Positions 27,401-36,035 of a stretch of DNA of 64,000 nt are shown in pieces. The notes under the pieces are model-generated. The model was not told the DNA's origin. It worked only from the letters and a program-made list of their open reading frames with translations, and did no database searches. The stretch covers positions 1 through 64,000 of the forward strand of contig NZ_QTPP01000009.1 of assembly GCF_003853415.1 (NCBI RefSeq), given 5' to 3'. Both the position numbers and the translations under genes were made by a program. Within the stretch, counting starts at the first letter, position 1. Each line of letters starts with the position of its first letter. This DNA is from Burkholderia sp. Bp9142. GTDB taxonomy: Bacteria > Pseudomonadota > Gammaproteobacteria > Burkholderiales > Burkholderiaceae.

Positions 27401-28615
27401 TCAAGCCGCCGCGCCACTCCCCGCGACCCGCGCCTGCCGCTGGTACAGCACCATCGACAGCGCGACGCCCGCCGCGGCGGCCACCGCCGCGAACAGGAAC
27501 ACCTGCGGATAGCCGAATGCACCGGCCACATAGCCGGCGAGCGGGCCGGTGATGCCGAGCGACAGGTCGAGGAACACCGAATACGCGGACAATGCCGCGC
27601 CGCGGCTCGCCGGCGGCACGAGCGCGACGGCCTCGACGCCGAGCGCCGGGAAGATCAGCGCGAAGCCGAAGCCGGTCAGCGCGGCGCCGACGAGCGCGAC
27701 GTGCGGCACGGGCGCGAGCCACAGCAGCACGAGGCCCGAGCATTCGAACGCGAACGACACGATCGCGACGCGGAAGCCGCCGTAGGTCTTGATCGTATTC
27801 GCGAACAGCAGGCGCGCGCCGATGAACAGCGTGCCGAACACGGTCAGCGACAGCGCGGCATTCGGCCAGTGGCGCGCCGCGTAGTACAGCGTGACGAAGG
27901 TCGCGATCGAGCCGAAGCCGGCCGAGCCGAGCGCGAGGCCGAGGCCGTGCGGCAGCACGCGGGTGAACACGCTCGCATACGACATCCGCTCGCCGTGCAC
28001 GAGCGGCACGGAATCGATCAGGCGCGCGAGGTAGAAGCCGAGCGCCGCAAGCGCGATCACGATCACGCCGATCAGCGCCGGATTCAGCGTATGCGCGATG
28101 GCGACGCCGACCGGTGCGCCGAGCGCAAGCGCGCCGTAGGTCGCGATGCCGTTCCACGAGATTACCTTCGCGTTGTGCGCGACGCCGACCCGGCCGATGC
28201 CCCACAGGATCGCGCCGGTGCCGCACAGGCTTTCGCCGACGCCGAGCACGAGCCGGCTCGCGACCAGCAGCACGAGGCTCGCGACCGGCCAGTGAGCCAG
28301 CAGCAGCGCGACGAGCAGCAGCACGCCCGACACGCCGCAGCCGATCAGCCCGCGCAGCACCGTCTGCTTCGGCCCGAGCGTATCGGCGAAACGCCCGGCG
28401 AGCGGGCGTGACGCGAGCGTCGCGAAATACTGGACGCTGATCGCGCCGCCCGCGACGATCGCGGAAAAGCCGAGATCGTCGTGGACGAAGCCCGGCAGCA
28501 CGGCGAGCGGCAGGCCGATGGTCAGGTAGCAGATGAACGTGAAGCAGACGACGGACACGATTTGCAGCGTGACGGCGAACCCGCTGCGCGGCGGTATGGC
28601 GGAATCGGTTGACAT
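27401..28615 (-). CDS. MFS transporter (YhhS/YfcJ-like)
   Basis: The 404-residue protein has 12 membrane segments. [21 protein letters not shown] is the loop 2-3 motif. The middle [19 protein letters not shown] matches YfcJ/YhhS exporters (arabinose or drug efflux type). A long stretch lacks charged residues, as expected for transporters. The gene stands alone, divergent from xdhA with a 349-bp gap. Its substrate is not evident. Confidence 0.87.
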   Translation of the reverse strand: MSTDSAIPPRSGFAVTLQIVSVVCFTFICYLTIGLPLAVLPGFVHDDLGFSAIVAGGAISVQYFATLASRPLAGRFADTLGPKQTVLRGLIGCGVSGVLLLVALLLAHWPVASLVLLVASRLVLGVGESLCGTGAILWGIGRVGVAHNAKVISWNGIATYGALALGAPVGVAIAHTLNPALIGVIVIALAALGFYLARLIDSVPLVHGERMSYASVFTRVLPHGLGLALGSAGFGSIATFVTLYYAARHWPNAALSLTVFGTLFIGARLLFANTIKTYGGFRVAIVSFAFECSGLVLLWLAPVPHVALVGAALTGFGFALIFPALGVEAVALVPPASRGAALSAYSVFLDLSLGITGPLAGYVAGAFGYPQVFLFAAVAAAAGVALSMVLYQRQARVAGSGAAA

Positions 28616-28964
28616 GGGGTCGGATCGAATGAGCGAAACGAAACGGAAGGCGGCAAAAAACGGAATCGGGATTTTCCCATGGAACCGGTTTTCACGCAGG
28701 TACCATTTAGTTAATCGCGACCCGTTTCCGGTGCGGAAGGATCGATGACGGACCGGTGCTGGCAGGCGCGGAACCCAGGCGGGACAACGCGCACGACGCG
28801 CGTCGCGCGGCCCCGGCGCTCATATCGCGGCAGTTATATGGGCCCCATGCGTGATGGGCTATGGGTTGCGGAATTTGATGGTGATAGCGTGCAAACTGTC
28901 AGAGAAACGTCGGTCGAGCGCCCCGCGCAGGCCGCCTTGCCCCCACTTGAAGAACGACAGAGAC
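28616..28964. other. Divergent promoter region between the MFS gene and xdhA
   Basis: No gene is supported here. The region must hold promoters for the MFS gene and for xdhA. I see short AT-rich segments near 28705 (CATTTAGTTAATCG) and 28830 (GTTATATGG) that could be promoter cores, but no convincing operator. Confidence 0.35.
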
Positions 28965-30521
28965 ATGAGTGAGCCGATTCGCTTCTACCATCGTCACGCG
29001 GTCCGCGAAGTCAGCGGCGCGGACGTCACCCGCACCGTGCTGCAATACCTGCGCGAGGATGCGCACTGCACCGGCACCAAGGAAGGCTGCGCGGAAGGCG
29101 ACTGCGGCGCGTGCACGGTCGTCGTCGGCGAGCTGACCGACGCGGGCACGGTTGCGTTCAAGGCCGTCAACGCCTGCATCCAGTTCCTGCCGACCCTCGA
29201 CGGCCGTGCGCTGCTGACGGTGGAAGACCTGCGCCAGCCGGACGGTTCGCTGCACCCGGTGCAGCAGGCGATGGTCGATTGCCACGGCTCGCAATGCGGG
29301 TTCTGCACGCCCGGCTTCGTGATGTCGATGTGGGCGCTGTACGAGAAGCACGGCCACGAAGGCTGCGGCAGCGCGTGCGCGAAAGAGAAGGACGTGCCGA
29401 CGCGCACCGAGATCGCCGATGCGCTGACCGGCAACCTGTGCCGCTGCACCGGTTACCGGCCGATCGTCGACGCGGCGGTCCGGATGTTTGATGCACCCGC
29501 GCCGGCGGCCCCGGTCGACACGGCCGCGCTGGCCCGCACGCTCGCATCGCTCAAGCGTGACGACACGTTCGACTACACGACGCTCGACGGCGCGCGCTTC
29601 GCGGCGCCGCGCACGCTCGACGCGCTGGCTGCGCTGAAGATCGAGCGTCCCGCCGCGCGGATCCTCGCCGGCAGCACCGACATGGGCCTGTGGGTCACCA
29701 AGCAGATGCGCCGGCTCGACGACCTGATCTACATCGGCCAGATCGCCGAACTGCAGAACGTCGTGCACGGCGACGACTGGATCGAGATCGGTGCGGGCGT
29801 GACCGTCGAAAACGCGTATGCGGCGCTCGCCGGCACATATCCGGAACTGACCGAAATGTGGAAGCGCTTCGCGTCGGTGCCGATCCGCAACGCGGGGACG
29901 ATGGGCGGCAACGTCGCGAACGGCTCGCCGATCGGCGACTCGATGCCGGGCCTGATCGCGCTCGGCGCGCGGGTCGTGCTGCGCGGCGGCGACACGGTGC
30001 GCGAACTGCCGCTCGAGGCGCTCTACACCGGTTATCAGCAAAAGGACATGGCGCTGCACGAATTCGTCGTCGGCCTGAAGGTGCCGACCCGCACCGGCGC
30101 GCGCGCGAAGCTGCAGTTCCGTACCTACAAGCTGTCGAAGCGGTTCGACTCCGACATTTCTGCGGTGTGCGCGGCGTTCGCGTTCATCGCGGACGGCGAG
30201 CTGATCCGCGAGCCGCGCATCGCGTTCGGCGGGATGGCCGCGACGCCGAAGCGCGCGACGCACACGGAAGCCGTGCTCGACGGCGCGCAGTGGCACGAAG
30301 CCACCGCGCAGGCCGCGATGCAGGCGCTCGAGCGTGACTACCAGCCCCTGTCGGACATGCGTGCGACGAGCACGTATCGCCTCGATACCGCGAAGAACCT
30401 GATGTATCGATTCTGGCTGGAGACGCGTCCGCACGATCCGCTGCCGCCGCAAGCCCTGAATGTGCGTGAAGTGGCCGCCGAAGCCGGCGCCGAAGCTGCC
30501 GATGTCCAGGCGCGCGTCTGA
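28965..30521 (+). CDS. xdhA: Xanthine dehydrogenase small subunit (FeS/FAD)
   Basis: The 518-residue XdhA has an N-terminal [2Fe-2S] domain (GTKEGCAEGDCGACTVV), a second [2Fe-2S] domain (GSQCGFCTPGFVMSMWAL and NLCRCTGYRPIVDA), then an FAD domain (ARILAGSTDMGLWVTKQMRR; NAGTMGGNVANGSPIGDSMP). It carries electrons from the molybdenum subunit to NAD+ during oxidation of hypoxanthine and xanthine to urate. It is the first gene of xdhABC; xdhB begins 18 bp after its stop. The start at 28965 matches the family's MSEPIRFYH-like beginning. Confidence 0.96.
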   Translation: MSEPIRFYHRHAVREVSGADVTRTVLQYLREDAHCTGTKEGCAEGDCGACTVVVGELTDAGTVAFKAVNACIQFLPTLDGRALLTVEDLRQPDGSLHPVQQAMVDCHGSQCGFCTPGFVMSMWALYEKHGHEGCGSACAKEKDVPTRTEIADALTGNLCRCTGYRPIVDAAVRMFDAPAPAAPVDTAALARTLASLKRDDTFDYTTLDGARFAAPRTLDALAALKIERPAARILAGSTDMGLWVTKQMRRLDDLIYIGQIAELQNVVHGDDWIEIGAGVTVENAYAALAGTYPELTEMWKRFASVPIRNAGTMGGNVANGSPIGDSMPGLIALGARVVLRGGDTVRELPLEALYTGYQQKDMALHEFVVGLKVPTRTGARAKLQFRTYKLSKRFDSDISAVCAAFAFIADGELIREPRIAFGGMAATPKRATHTEAVLDGAQWHEATAQAAMQALERDYQPLSDMRATSTYRLDTAKNLMYRFWLETRPHDPLPPQALNVREVAAEAGAEAADVQARV

Positions 30522-30539
30522 AGACGGAGAACACCGAAC

Positions 30540-32903
30540 ATGAACCAGCAAGCAGAACCGTTCCTGAGCACCCTCGACCCGCAAGCCGACGCCGCGCAGG
30601 TCCACGTCTCGCGCCCGCACGAATCCGCCCACCTGCACGTGAGCGGGCGCGCGACCTACACCGACGACATTCCAATCGTCGCCGGCACGCTGCACGCGGC
30701 GCTCGGGTTGTCCGCGAAGCCGCACGCGAAGATCGTGTCGATGAACTTCGACGCGGTGCGCGCGACGCCCGGCGTGGTCGCCGTGTTCACGGCCGACGAT
30801 ATCCCCGGCGTCAACGATTGCGGCCCGATCATCCACGACGACCCGGTGCTCGCGAAAGGCATCGTGCAGTTCGTCGGCCAGCCGATGTTCATCGTCGTCG
30901 CGACGTCGCATGAAATCGCGCGGCTCGCGGCGCGCCGCGCGCAGGTCGACTACGAGGAACTGCCCGCGATCCTGACCGCGCAGGACGCGCGCAAGGCCGA
31001 AACCTACGTGATCCCGCCGTTGAAGCTCGCGCGCGGCGACGCGGCCGCGCGGCTCGCCGCCGCGCCGCATCGCGAGTCGGGCGAGATGCTGCTCGGCGGC
31101 CAGGAGCAATTCTACCTGGAAGGGCAGATCGCGTACGCGGTGCCGAAGGACGACGACGGGATGCACGTGTACTGCTCGACGCAGCACCCGAGCGAGATGC
31201 AGCACCTCGTCGCGCACGTGCTCGGTGTCGCGTCGCACAACGTGCTGGTCGAATGCCGCCGGATGGGCGGCGGGTTCGGCGGCAAGGAGTCGCAGTCGGG
31301 CCTGTTCGCGTGCTGCGCGGCGCTCGCCGCGTGGAAGCTGCTGTGTCCGGTGAAGCTGCGTCCGGACCGCGACGACGACATGATGATCACCGGCAAGCGG
31401 CACGACTTCCATTACCGCTTCGACGTCGGCTACGACGACGACGGCCGCCTCGACGGCGTCGCGCTCGACATGACGTCGCGCTGCGGCTTCTCGGCCGACC
31501 TGTCGGGCCCGGTGATGACGCGCGCGGTGTGCCACTTCGACAACGCGTACTGGCTCGGCGACGTCGACATCGCCGGCTACTGCGGCAAGACCAACACGCA
31601 GTCGAACACCGCGTTCCGCGGCTTCGGCGGCCCGCAGGGCGCGTTCGCGATCGAGTACATCCTCGACGACGTCGCGCGTGCGCTCGGCCGCGATCCGCTC
31701 GACGTGCGCTACGCGAACCTGTACGGCAAGACCGAGCGCAACGTGACGCCTTACGGGCAGACGGTCGAGGACAACGTGCTGCACGAGTTGCTCGGCGAAC
31801 TCGAGACGACGAGCGACTACCGCGCGCGCCGCGCGGGCGTGCGCGAATTCAACGCACGCAACCCGGTGCTGAAGAAGGGCATCGCGCTCACGCCGGTGAA
31901 GTTCGGCATCGCGTTCAACGTCACGCACTTCAACCAGGCCGGCGCGCTGGTGCACATCTACACCGACGGCTCGGTGCTGGTGAACCACGGCGGCACGGAG
32001 ATGGGGCAGGGGCTCAACACGAAGGTCGCGCAGGTCGTCGCGCACGAGCTCGGCATCCGCTTCGGCCGGATCCGCGTGACGGCGACCGACACGAGCAAGG
32101 TCGCGAACACGTCCGCGACGGCCGCGTCGACGGGCTCCGACCTGAACGGCAAGGCCGCGCAGGATGCGGCGCGCCAGCTGCGCGAGCGGCTCGCGGCGTT
32201 CGCGGCGAAGCAGTTCGGCGACGGCAAGGTCGATGCGGCCGACGTGAAGTTCGGCAACGACTTCGTGTGGGTCGGCGGCGCGAGCGTGCCGTTCGGCGAG
32301 GTGATCGCGAAGGCGTATCTCGCGCGCGTGCAGCTGTGGTCCGACGGCTTCTACGCGACGCCGAAGCTGTACTGGGATCAGTCGAAGCTGCAGGGCCGGC
32401 CGTTCTACTACTACTCGTACGGCGCGGCCGTATCGGAGGTCGTGATCGATACGCTGACGGGCGAGATGCGCACGCTGCGCGTCGATGCGCTGCACGACGT
32501 CGGCGCATCGCTGAACCCGGCGCTCGACATCGGCCAGGTCGAAGGCGCGTTCATCCAGGGGATGGGCTGGCTCACGACCGAGGAGCTGTGGTGGAACGCG
32601 GGCGGCAAGCTGATGACGCATGCGCCGTCCACGTACAAGATCCCGACCGTCAACGACACGCCGCCGGAGTTCAACGTGCGGCTGTTCCAGAACCGCAACG
32701 TGGAGGACAGCATCCATCGTTCGAAGGCCGTCGGCGAGCCGCCGCTGCTGCTGCCGTTCTCGGTGTTCTTCGCGGTGCGCGACGCCATTGCCGCGGTCGG
32801 CGACTACCGGGTGAATCCGCCGCTCGACGCGCCGGCCACCGGCGAGTCGATCCTGCGTGCCGTGCATGCGGTGCGTGCGGCGAGCGCCGCGCGGGCAGGC
32901 TGA
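30540..32903 (+). CDS. xdhB: Xanthine dehydrogenase molybdopterin-binding subunit
   Basis: The 787-residue XdhB has the Ald_Xan_dh_C N-terminal part (RATYTDDIPIVAGTLHAALG) and the molybdenum cofactor domain. Key segments are GGGFGGKESQSGLFA, NTAFRGFGGPQGAFAIEYI, GGTEMGQGLNTKVAQV and VGEPPLLLPFSVFFAVRDAI, the last carrying the active-site Glu. It hydroxylates hypoxanthine and xanthine. It is the second gene of the operon. Its stop is followed directly by the 83-bp repeats described separately. Confidence 0.96.
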   Translation: MNQQAEPFLSTLDPQADAAQVHVSRPHESAHLHVSGRATYTDDIPIVAGTLHAALGLSAKPHAKIVSMNFDAVRATPGVVAVFTADDIPGVNDCGPIIHDDPVLAKGIVQFVGQPMFIVVATSHEIARLAARRAQVDYEELPAILTAQDARKAETYVIPPLKLARGDAAARLAAAPHRESGEMLLGGQEQFYLEGQIAYAVPKDDDGMHVYCSTQHPSEMQHLVAHVLGVASHNVLVECRRMGGGFGGKESQSGLFACCAALAAWKLLCPVKLRPDRDDDMMITGKRHDFHYRFDVGYDDDGRLDGVALDMTSRCGFSADLSGPVMTRAVCHFDNAYWLGDVDIAGYCGKTNTQSNTAFRGFGGPQGAFAIEYILDDVARALGRDPLDVRYANLYGKTERNVTPYGQTVEDNVLHELLGELETTSDYRARRAGVREFNARNPVLKKGIALTPVKFGIAFNVTHFNQAGALVHIYTDGSVLVNHGGTEMGQGLNTKVAQVVAHELGIRFGRIRVTATDTSKVANTSATAASTGSDLNGKAAQDAARQLRERLAAFAAKQFGDGKVDAADVKFGNDFVWVGGASVPFGEVIAKAYLARVQLWSDGFYATPKLYWDQSKLQGRPFYYYSYGAAVSEVVIDTLTGEMRTLRVDALHDVGASLNPALDIGQVEGAFIQGMGWLTTEELWWNAGGKLMTHAPSTYKIPTVNDTPPEFNVRLFQNRNVEDSIHRSKAVGEPPLLLPFSVFFAVRDAIAAVGDYRVNPPLDAPATGESILRAVHAVRAASAARAG

Positions 32904-32912
32904 GATGAGAAT

Positions 32913-33078
32913 GACCCCCACGCTCACTTCGTTCGCTGCCCCCCGCGGGGGTGGTCAGCCTCCTTGGGGCGGCCCGGCGGAGGCTGACATGAAACGACCC
33001 CCACGCTCACTTCGTTCGCTGCCCCCCGAGGGGGCGGTCAGCCTCCTTGGGGCGGCCCGGCGGAGACTGACATGAACG
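32913..33078. repeat. Two tandem 83-bp GC-rich repeats between xdhB and xdhC
   Basis: The unit starting GACCCCCACGCTCACTTCGT begins at 32913 and again at 32996, an 83-bp period. A third, degenerate start follows at 33079. Each unit can fold: GTCAGCCTCC pairs with GGAGGCTGAC, and CCCCC pairs with GGGGG. Sequences of this style occur as dispersed repeats in Burkholderia genomes. They fill the space where the N-terminal part of xdhC would be expected. Confidence 0.85.
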
Positions 33079-33734
33079 GGCCCGCTCGTTCGCTGCGTGC
33101 CGCTTCGCACGGGCCCGCCGCCGGGTGTGACGGCGCATGCGGCACCGCACCGGCGCAGACGTTCGCGCCCGGCACCGGCCGGCGCAACCGCGCGACCGCC
33201 GCGCCGCCGCCGATGCACATCGTGCTGTTCGGCGCAGGGCACGTCGGTCACGCGCTCGTCACGCTGCTCGGCGCGTTGCCGTGCGTCGTGCAGTGGGTCG
33301 ACACGCGCGACGAACTGTTCCCGGACGAATGTCCGCCGAACGTGCAGCCGGAGCCGACCGACACGCCGGAGGCCGTCGTCGACGCGGCGCCGCCCGGCGC
33401 GTATTTCCTCGTGATGACGCACAACCACGCGCTGGACTTCTCGCTCGCCGCGCAGATCATGCGGCGGCGCGACTTCGCGTATTTCGGGATGATCGGCTCG
33501 CGCACCAAGCGCGTGAAGTTCGAGCGCCGGCTCGCCGCGCGCGGCGTCGATCCGTCGCGGCTCGCGGAGATGGTGTGCCCGATCGGCATCGCGGGCATCG
33601 TCGACAAGGCGCCCGGCGCGATCGCGGTGGCGGTGTGCGCGGAACTGCTGCAGGCCCGCTCGGGCATGCCGGTGGCCGATGCGAAGGCGGCCGCGGCCGG
33701 GCGCGTGCGCGACGACGTGAGCTGCGCGCGGTAA
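33072..33734 (+). CDS. xdhC: XdhC-type molybdenum cofactor chaperone, N-terminally truncated
   Basis: This 220-residue protein has the C-terminal Rossmann domain of XdhC (MHIVLFGAGHVGHALVTLLG, FLVMTHNHALDFSLAAQ, YFGMIGSRTKRVKFERRL, CPIGIAGIVDKAPGAIAVAV). The XdhC/CoxI N-terminal domain is absent. Full XdhC proteins are about 330 residues, so about 110 residues are missing. The first 50 residues are low-complexity and read from the end of the tandem repeats. XdhC inserts the sulfurated molybdenum cofactor into XdhB. Whether this short form works is uncertain. Confidence 0.82.
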   Translation: MNGPARSLRAASHGPAAGCDGACGTAPAQTFAPGTGRRNRATAAPPPMHIVLFGAGHVGHALVTLLGALPCVVQWVDTRDELFPDECPPNVQPEPTDTPEAVVDAAPPGAYFLVMTHNHALDFSLAAQIMRRRDFAYFGMIGSRTKRVKFERRLAARGVDPSRLAEMVCPIGIAGIVDKAPGAIAVAVCAELLQARSGMPVADAKAAAAGRVRDDVSCAR

Positions 33735-33830
33735 CGACGAGGGCCGAGACGCCCGACGCACGTCCGCGCGTTTTTGCCTACACTGCACGGATCGCGCGGC
33801 ATCGGGCCGCGCGTCATGCGTGCAGGTGCC

Positions 33831-34232
33831 ATGTCCGATCATCAGGTCTATCTCGACGCGCTCGATGCGAGCCTCGTCGCCATCGAGCGCTGGCTGTCCG
33901 GCGCCGATACCGCACCCGCGGCGCTCGCTGCGCTGCTCGTGCCTTTCTCCACCGATTTCACGATGATCATGACCGACGGCCGCGTGTTCGACCATGACGG
34001 CACGCGCGCGCTGTTCGCGAAGCTCGGCGGCGCGAAGCCGGGGCTGCGCATCGCGCTGTCGGACATCCGCGTGCTGGCGGCCGACGCGTCGCATGCGGTG
34101 CTCACCTATCTCGAAGCGCAGCACGCAGCGTCGGGCGAATTGCCCGCGCGTCGCGCGACTGCCGTGTTCGCGCGCGATGCGGCAGGCGTCGTGCGCTGGA
34201 CCCATCTGCAGGAAACCTTCTGCACGGCCTGA
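33831..34232 (+). CDS. NTF2-like / DUF4440-type protein
   Basis: The 133-residue soluble protein has an NTF2-like pattern: a long helix (YLDALDASLVAIERWLSG), then FSTDFTMIMTDGRVFDHDGT and a strand-rich part ending RWTHLQETFCTA. No catalytic residues identify a reaction. Start 33831 is preceded by CAGGTGCC, a weak ribosome binding site; an upstream in-frame ATG is at 33816. It follows xdhC by about 100 bp and may or may not be part of that operon. Confidence 0.75.
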   Translation: MSDHQVYLDALDASLVAIERWLSGADTAPAALAALLVPFSTDFTMIMTDGRVFDHDGTRALFAKLGGAKPGLRIALSDIRVLAADASHAVLTYLEAQHAASGELPARRATAVFARDAAGVVRWTHLQETFCTA

Positions 34233-34286
34233 GCGGCCGCGCCGCGTGATCCCGCGCGGGCCATCCCGTGCGGGGTCAGCGCCGGT

Positions 34287-35234
34287 TCAGCGCTTGCGGC
34301 TGCGCGCGGCCGTCAACTCGTCGGACACGCTCTGCATCAGCGCGCACAGCCACGCGATGTCGGTCGGGCGATCCGGTTGCGGGTGCGTGAGCAAGTAGCT
34401 CTTGATGCGCGGGAACGGCACGGGCGGCGTGACGACGACGAGCGGCAGCAACTGCGCATAGTGCGTCGCGAAGCGGCGCGTCGTCGTGAAGATCAGGTCC
34501 GACTGCAGCAGCACCTGCGGCACGATCCCGAAGTACGGCAGCGTTGTCACGATCCGCCGCGTGAGGCCCGCGCGTGCAAGGCCGATCTCGATCGCGTTGC
34601 GCTTGTCGCCGGTGTACGGCGTCGGCGCGACGTGCGCGGCCGACGCATACGCCTCTCGCGTGAGCGGTTCGCGCGCGAGCGGATGCGCGTCGCGCATCAG
34701 GCATACGATCGTGTCGGAGAACAGGTCCTGGCGCGCGAAGTGCGGGTCGGGCTTCGGCCAGTTGCCGATCACGAGATCGAGCGCACCCGATTCGAGTGCC
34801 TCCGCGTGATCGAGCGCGGGATTCAGCGAGTCGATTTCCAGATGCGCATGCGGCGCCGCGTCGCGAAAGCGCTCGATCAGCGTCGGCATGAAGAAATCGT
34901 TCAGGTAGTCGGGCGCGGCGACGCGGAACGTGCGCCGCGCGGACGACGGGTCGAAGTCGCCGTGCGGCGTCGCGATGAAGTCGACCTCGCGCAGCGCGCG
35001 CGATGCCGCACCGAGCAGCGACGCGCCATATTCGGTCGGCACCATCCCCGACTTGCCGCGCACGAGAATCGGGTCGTTCAGCGTCTCGCGCAGCTTGCGC
35101 AGCGCGGTGCTGATCGCGGGCTGGGTCTGGTTCAGCCGCAGCGCGGCCTGCGTGACGCTGCGCTCGAGCAGCAGCGTGCGCAATACGCGCACGAGCCAGA
35201 TATCGAGCGAGGCGGTACGGTCGTCGTCTTCCAT
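34287..35234 (-). CDS. LysR family transcriptional regulator
   Basis: The 315-residue protein begins with a LysR DNA-binding domain (SVTQAALRLNQTQPAISTAL, then RKLRETLNDPILVRG) of the NodD/PA2206-like subgroup. A periplasmic-binding-like effector domain follows (RRTFRVAAPDYLNDFFMPTL). Its neighbour on the same strand is the DsbA-fold isomerase gene, and the NTF2-like gene converges with it. No effector can be read from sequence. Confidence 0.92.
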   Translation of the reverse strand: MEDDDRTASLDIWLVRVLRTLLLERSVTQAALRLNQTQPAISTALRKLRETLNDPILVRGKSGMVPTEYGASLLGAASRALREVDFIATPHGDFDPSSARRTFRVAAPDYLNDFFMPTLIERFRDAAPHAHLEIDSLNPALDHAEALESGALDLVIGNWPKPDPHFARQDLFSDTIVCLMRDAHPLAREPLTREAYASAAHVAPTPYTGDKRNAIEIGLARAGLTRRIVTTLPYFGIVPQVLLQSDLIFTTTRRFATHYAQLLPLVVVTPPVPFPRIKSYLLTHPQPDRPTDIAWLCALMQSVSDELTAARSRKR

Positions 35235-35303
35235 CGGGGCGGGGTGATTCAGGCGAAGCGTAACCTTACCGCAGGCACGCGTTGCCGTGCATGATACCGG
35301 CCA

Positions 35304-35942
35304 TCACGCGCGCCCCTTGGGCAGCGTGCTGATCCGCTTGACCTCGCGCGATTCGAGCCAGTTCGGCGTGCGCGCGCAGTACAGCACCATCGGCAGCGCA
35401 TCCTCGCCCCAGAACAGCTGCTGGTTCATCCAGAAGGTCGGGACGCCGAACACGCCGAGCGCGATGGCGTCGTCGGTGTTGCGGCGCAACTGCGCGCTCG
35501 TTTCCTCGAATTCGATCAGTTCGTCGCCGTGCCCGACGCCGACGCGTTCGCACAGCGCGGCGAACCCGTCCGGCGTAGACGGATCGTTGCCGTCGTGCCA
35601 GATGAAGCGGAACATTTCCAGCACGGTCGCGATGTCGGCGCGCAGCGCGATCGCGAGGCGCAGCACCTTGTCCGAATCGAACGGATGTGCGGGCGGCATC
35701 TTGAAGCGGATGCCGAGCTGTTCTGCGCGAAACAGCGCGTGGCGGTACGTGAACACGCGCTTGGCCGGCACGTCGGCGCTCGGGCGTTGCCCCCAGTGGC
35801 GCTGCAGGTCGAGCAGCGACACGGCGACGGGTTCGAACGGCACGTCCGGCCATTTGTCGACCTGTTCGAGCAACAGGTAGGAAAACGGCGACACGAAGTC
35901 GTAGAACCAGGCGGGTTGGGCGGTGTCGAGGCCGGTTGTCAT
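35304..35942 (-). CDS. DsbA-fold 2-hydroxychromene-2-carboxylate isomerase family protein
   Basis: The 212-residue protein has the thioredoxin/DsbA fold of kappa-class GST-like isomerases. WFYDFVSPFSYLLLEQV supplies the catalytic Ser18/Ser21 region in place of a CxxC. ALGVFGVPTFWMNQQLFWGED matches the cis-Pro and C-terminal part. The founding enzyme isomerises 2-hydroxychromene-2-carboxylate with glutathione in naphthalene degradation. No naphthalene genes lie here, so its substrate is unknown. It lies 69 bp from the LysR gene. Confidence 0.88.
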   Translation of the reverse strand: MTTGLDTAQPAWFYDFVSPFSYLLLEQVDKWPDVPFEPVAVSLLDLQRHWGQRPSADVPAKRVFTYRHALFRAEQLGIRFKMPPAHPFDSDKVLRLAIALRADIATVLEMFRFIWHDGNDPSTPDGFAALCERVGVGHGDELIEFEETSAQLRRNTDDAIALGVFGVPTFWMNQQLFWGEDALPMVLYCARTPNWLESREVKRISTLPKGRA

Positions 35943-36035
35943 GACGATCTCCAGAGGGTGGGGCGTGCGCGCCCGGCGGCGGCCTTCATGTTACGCGGCG
36001 GCGCGCGCATGCAGCAATGATCGCGGATCGGCCGC

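Noticed and set aside
28899..32927. A 1342-residue minus-strand open frame opposite xdhA and xdhB
   Set aside because: It is an antisense shadow from high GC content and third-position bias. Its sequence is Arg/His/Ala-rich with no domain, while the plus strand encodes clear XdhA and XdhB.
32913..33078. Tandem repeats considered as a CRISPR array
   Set aside because: The two 83-bp units are contiguous, with no unique spacers, and there are no cas genes.
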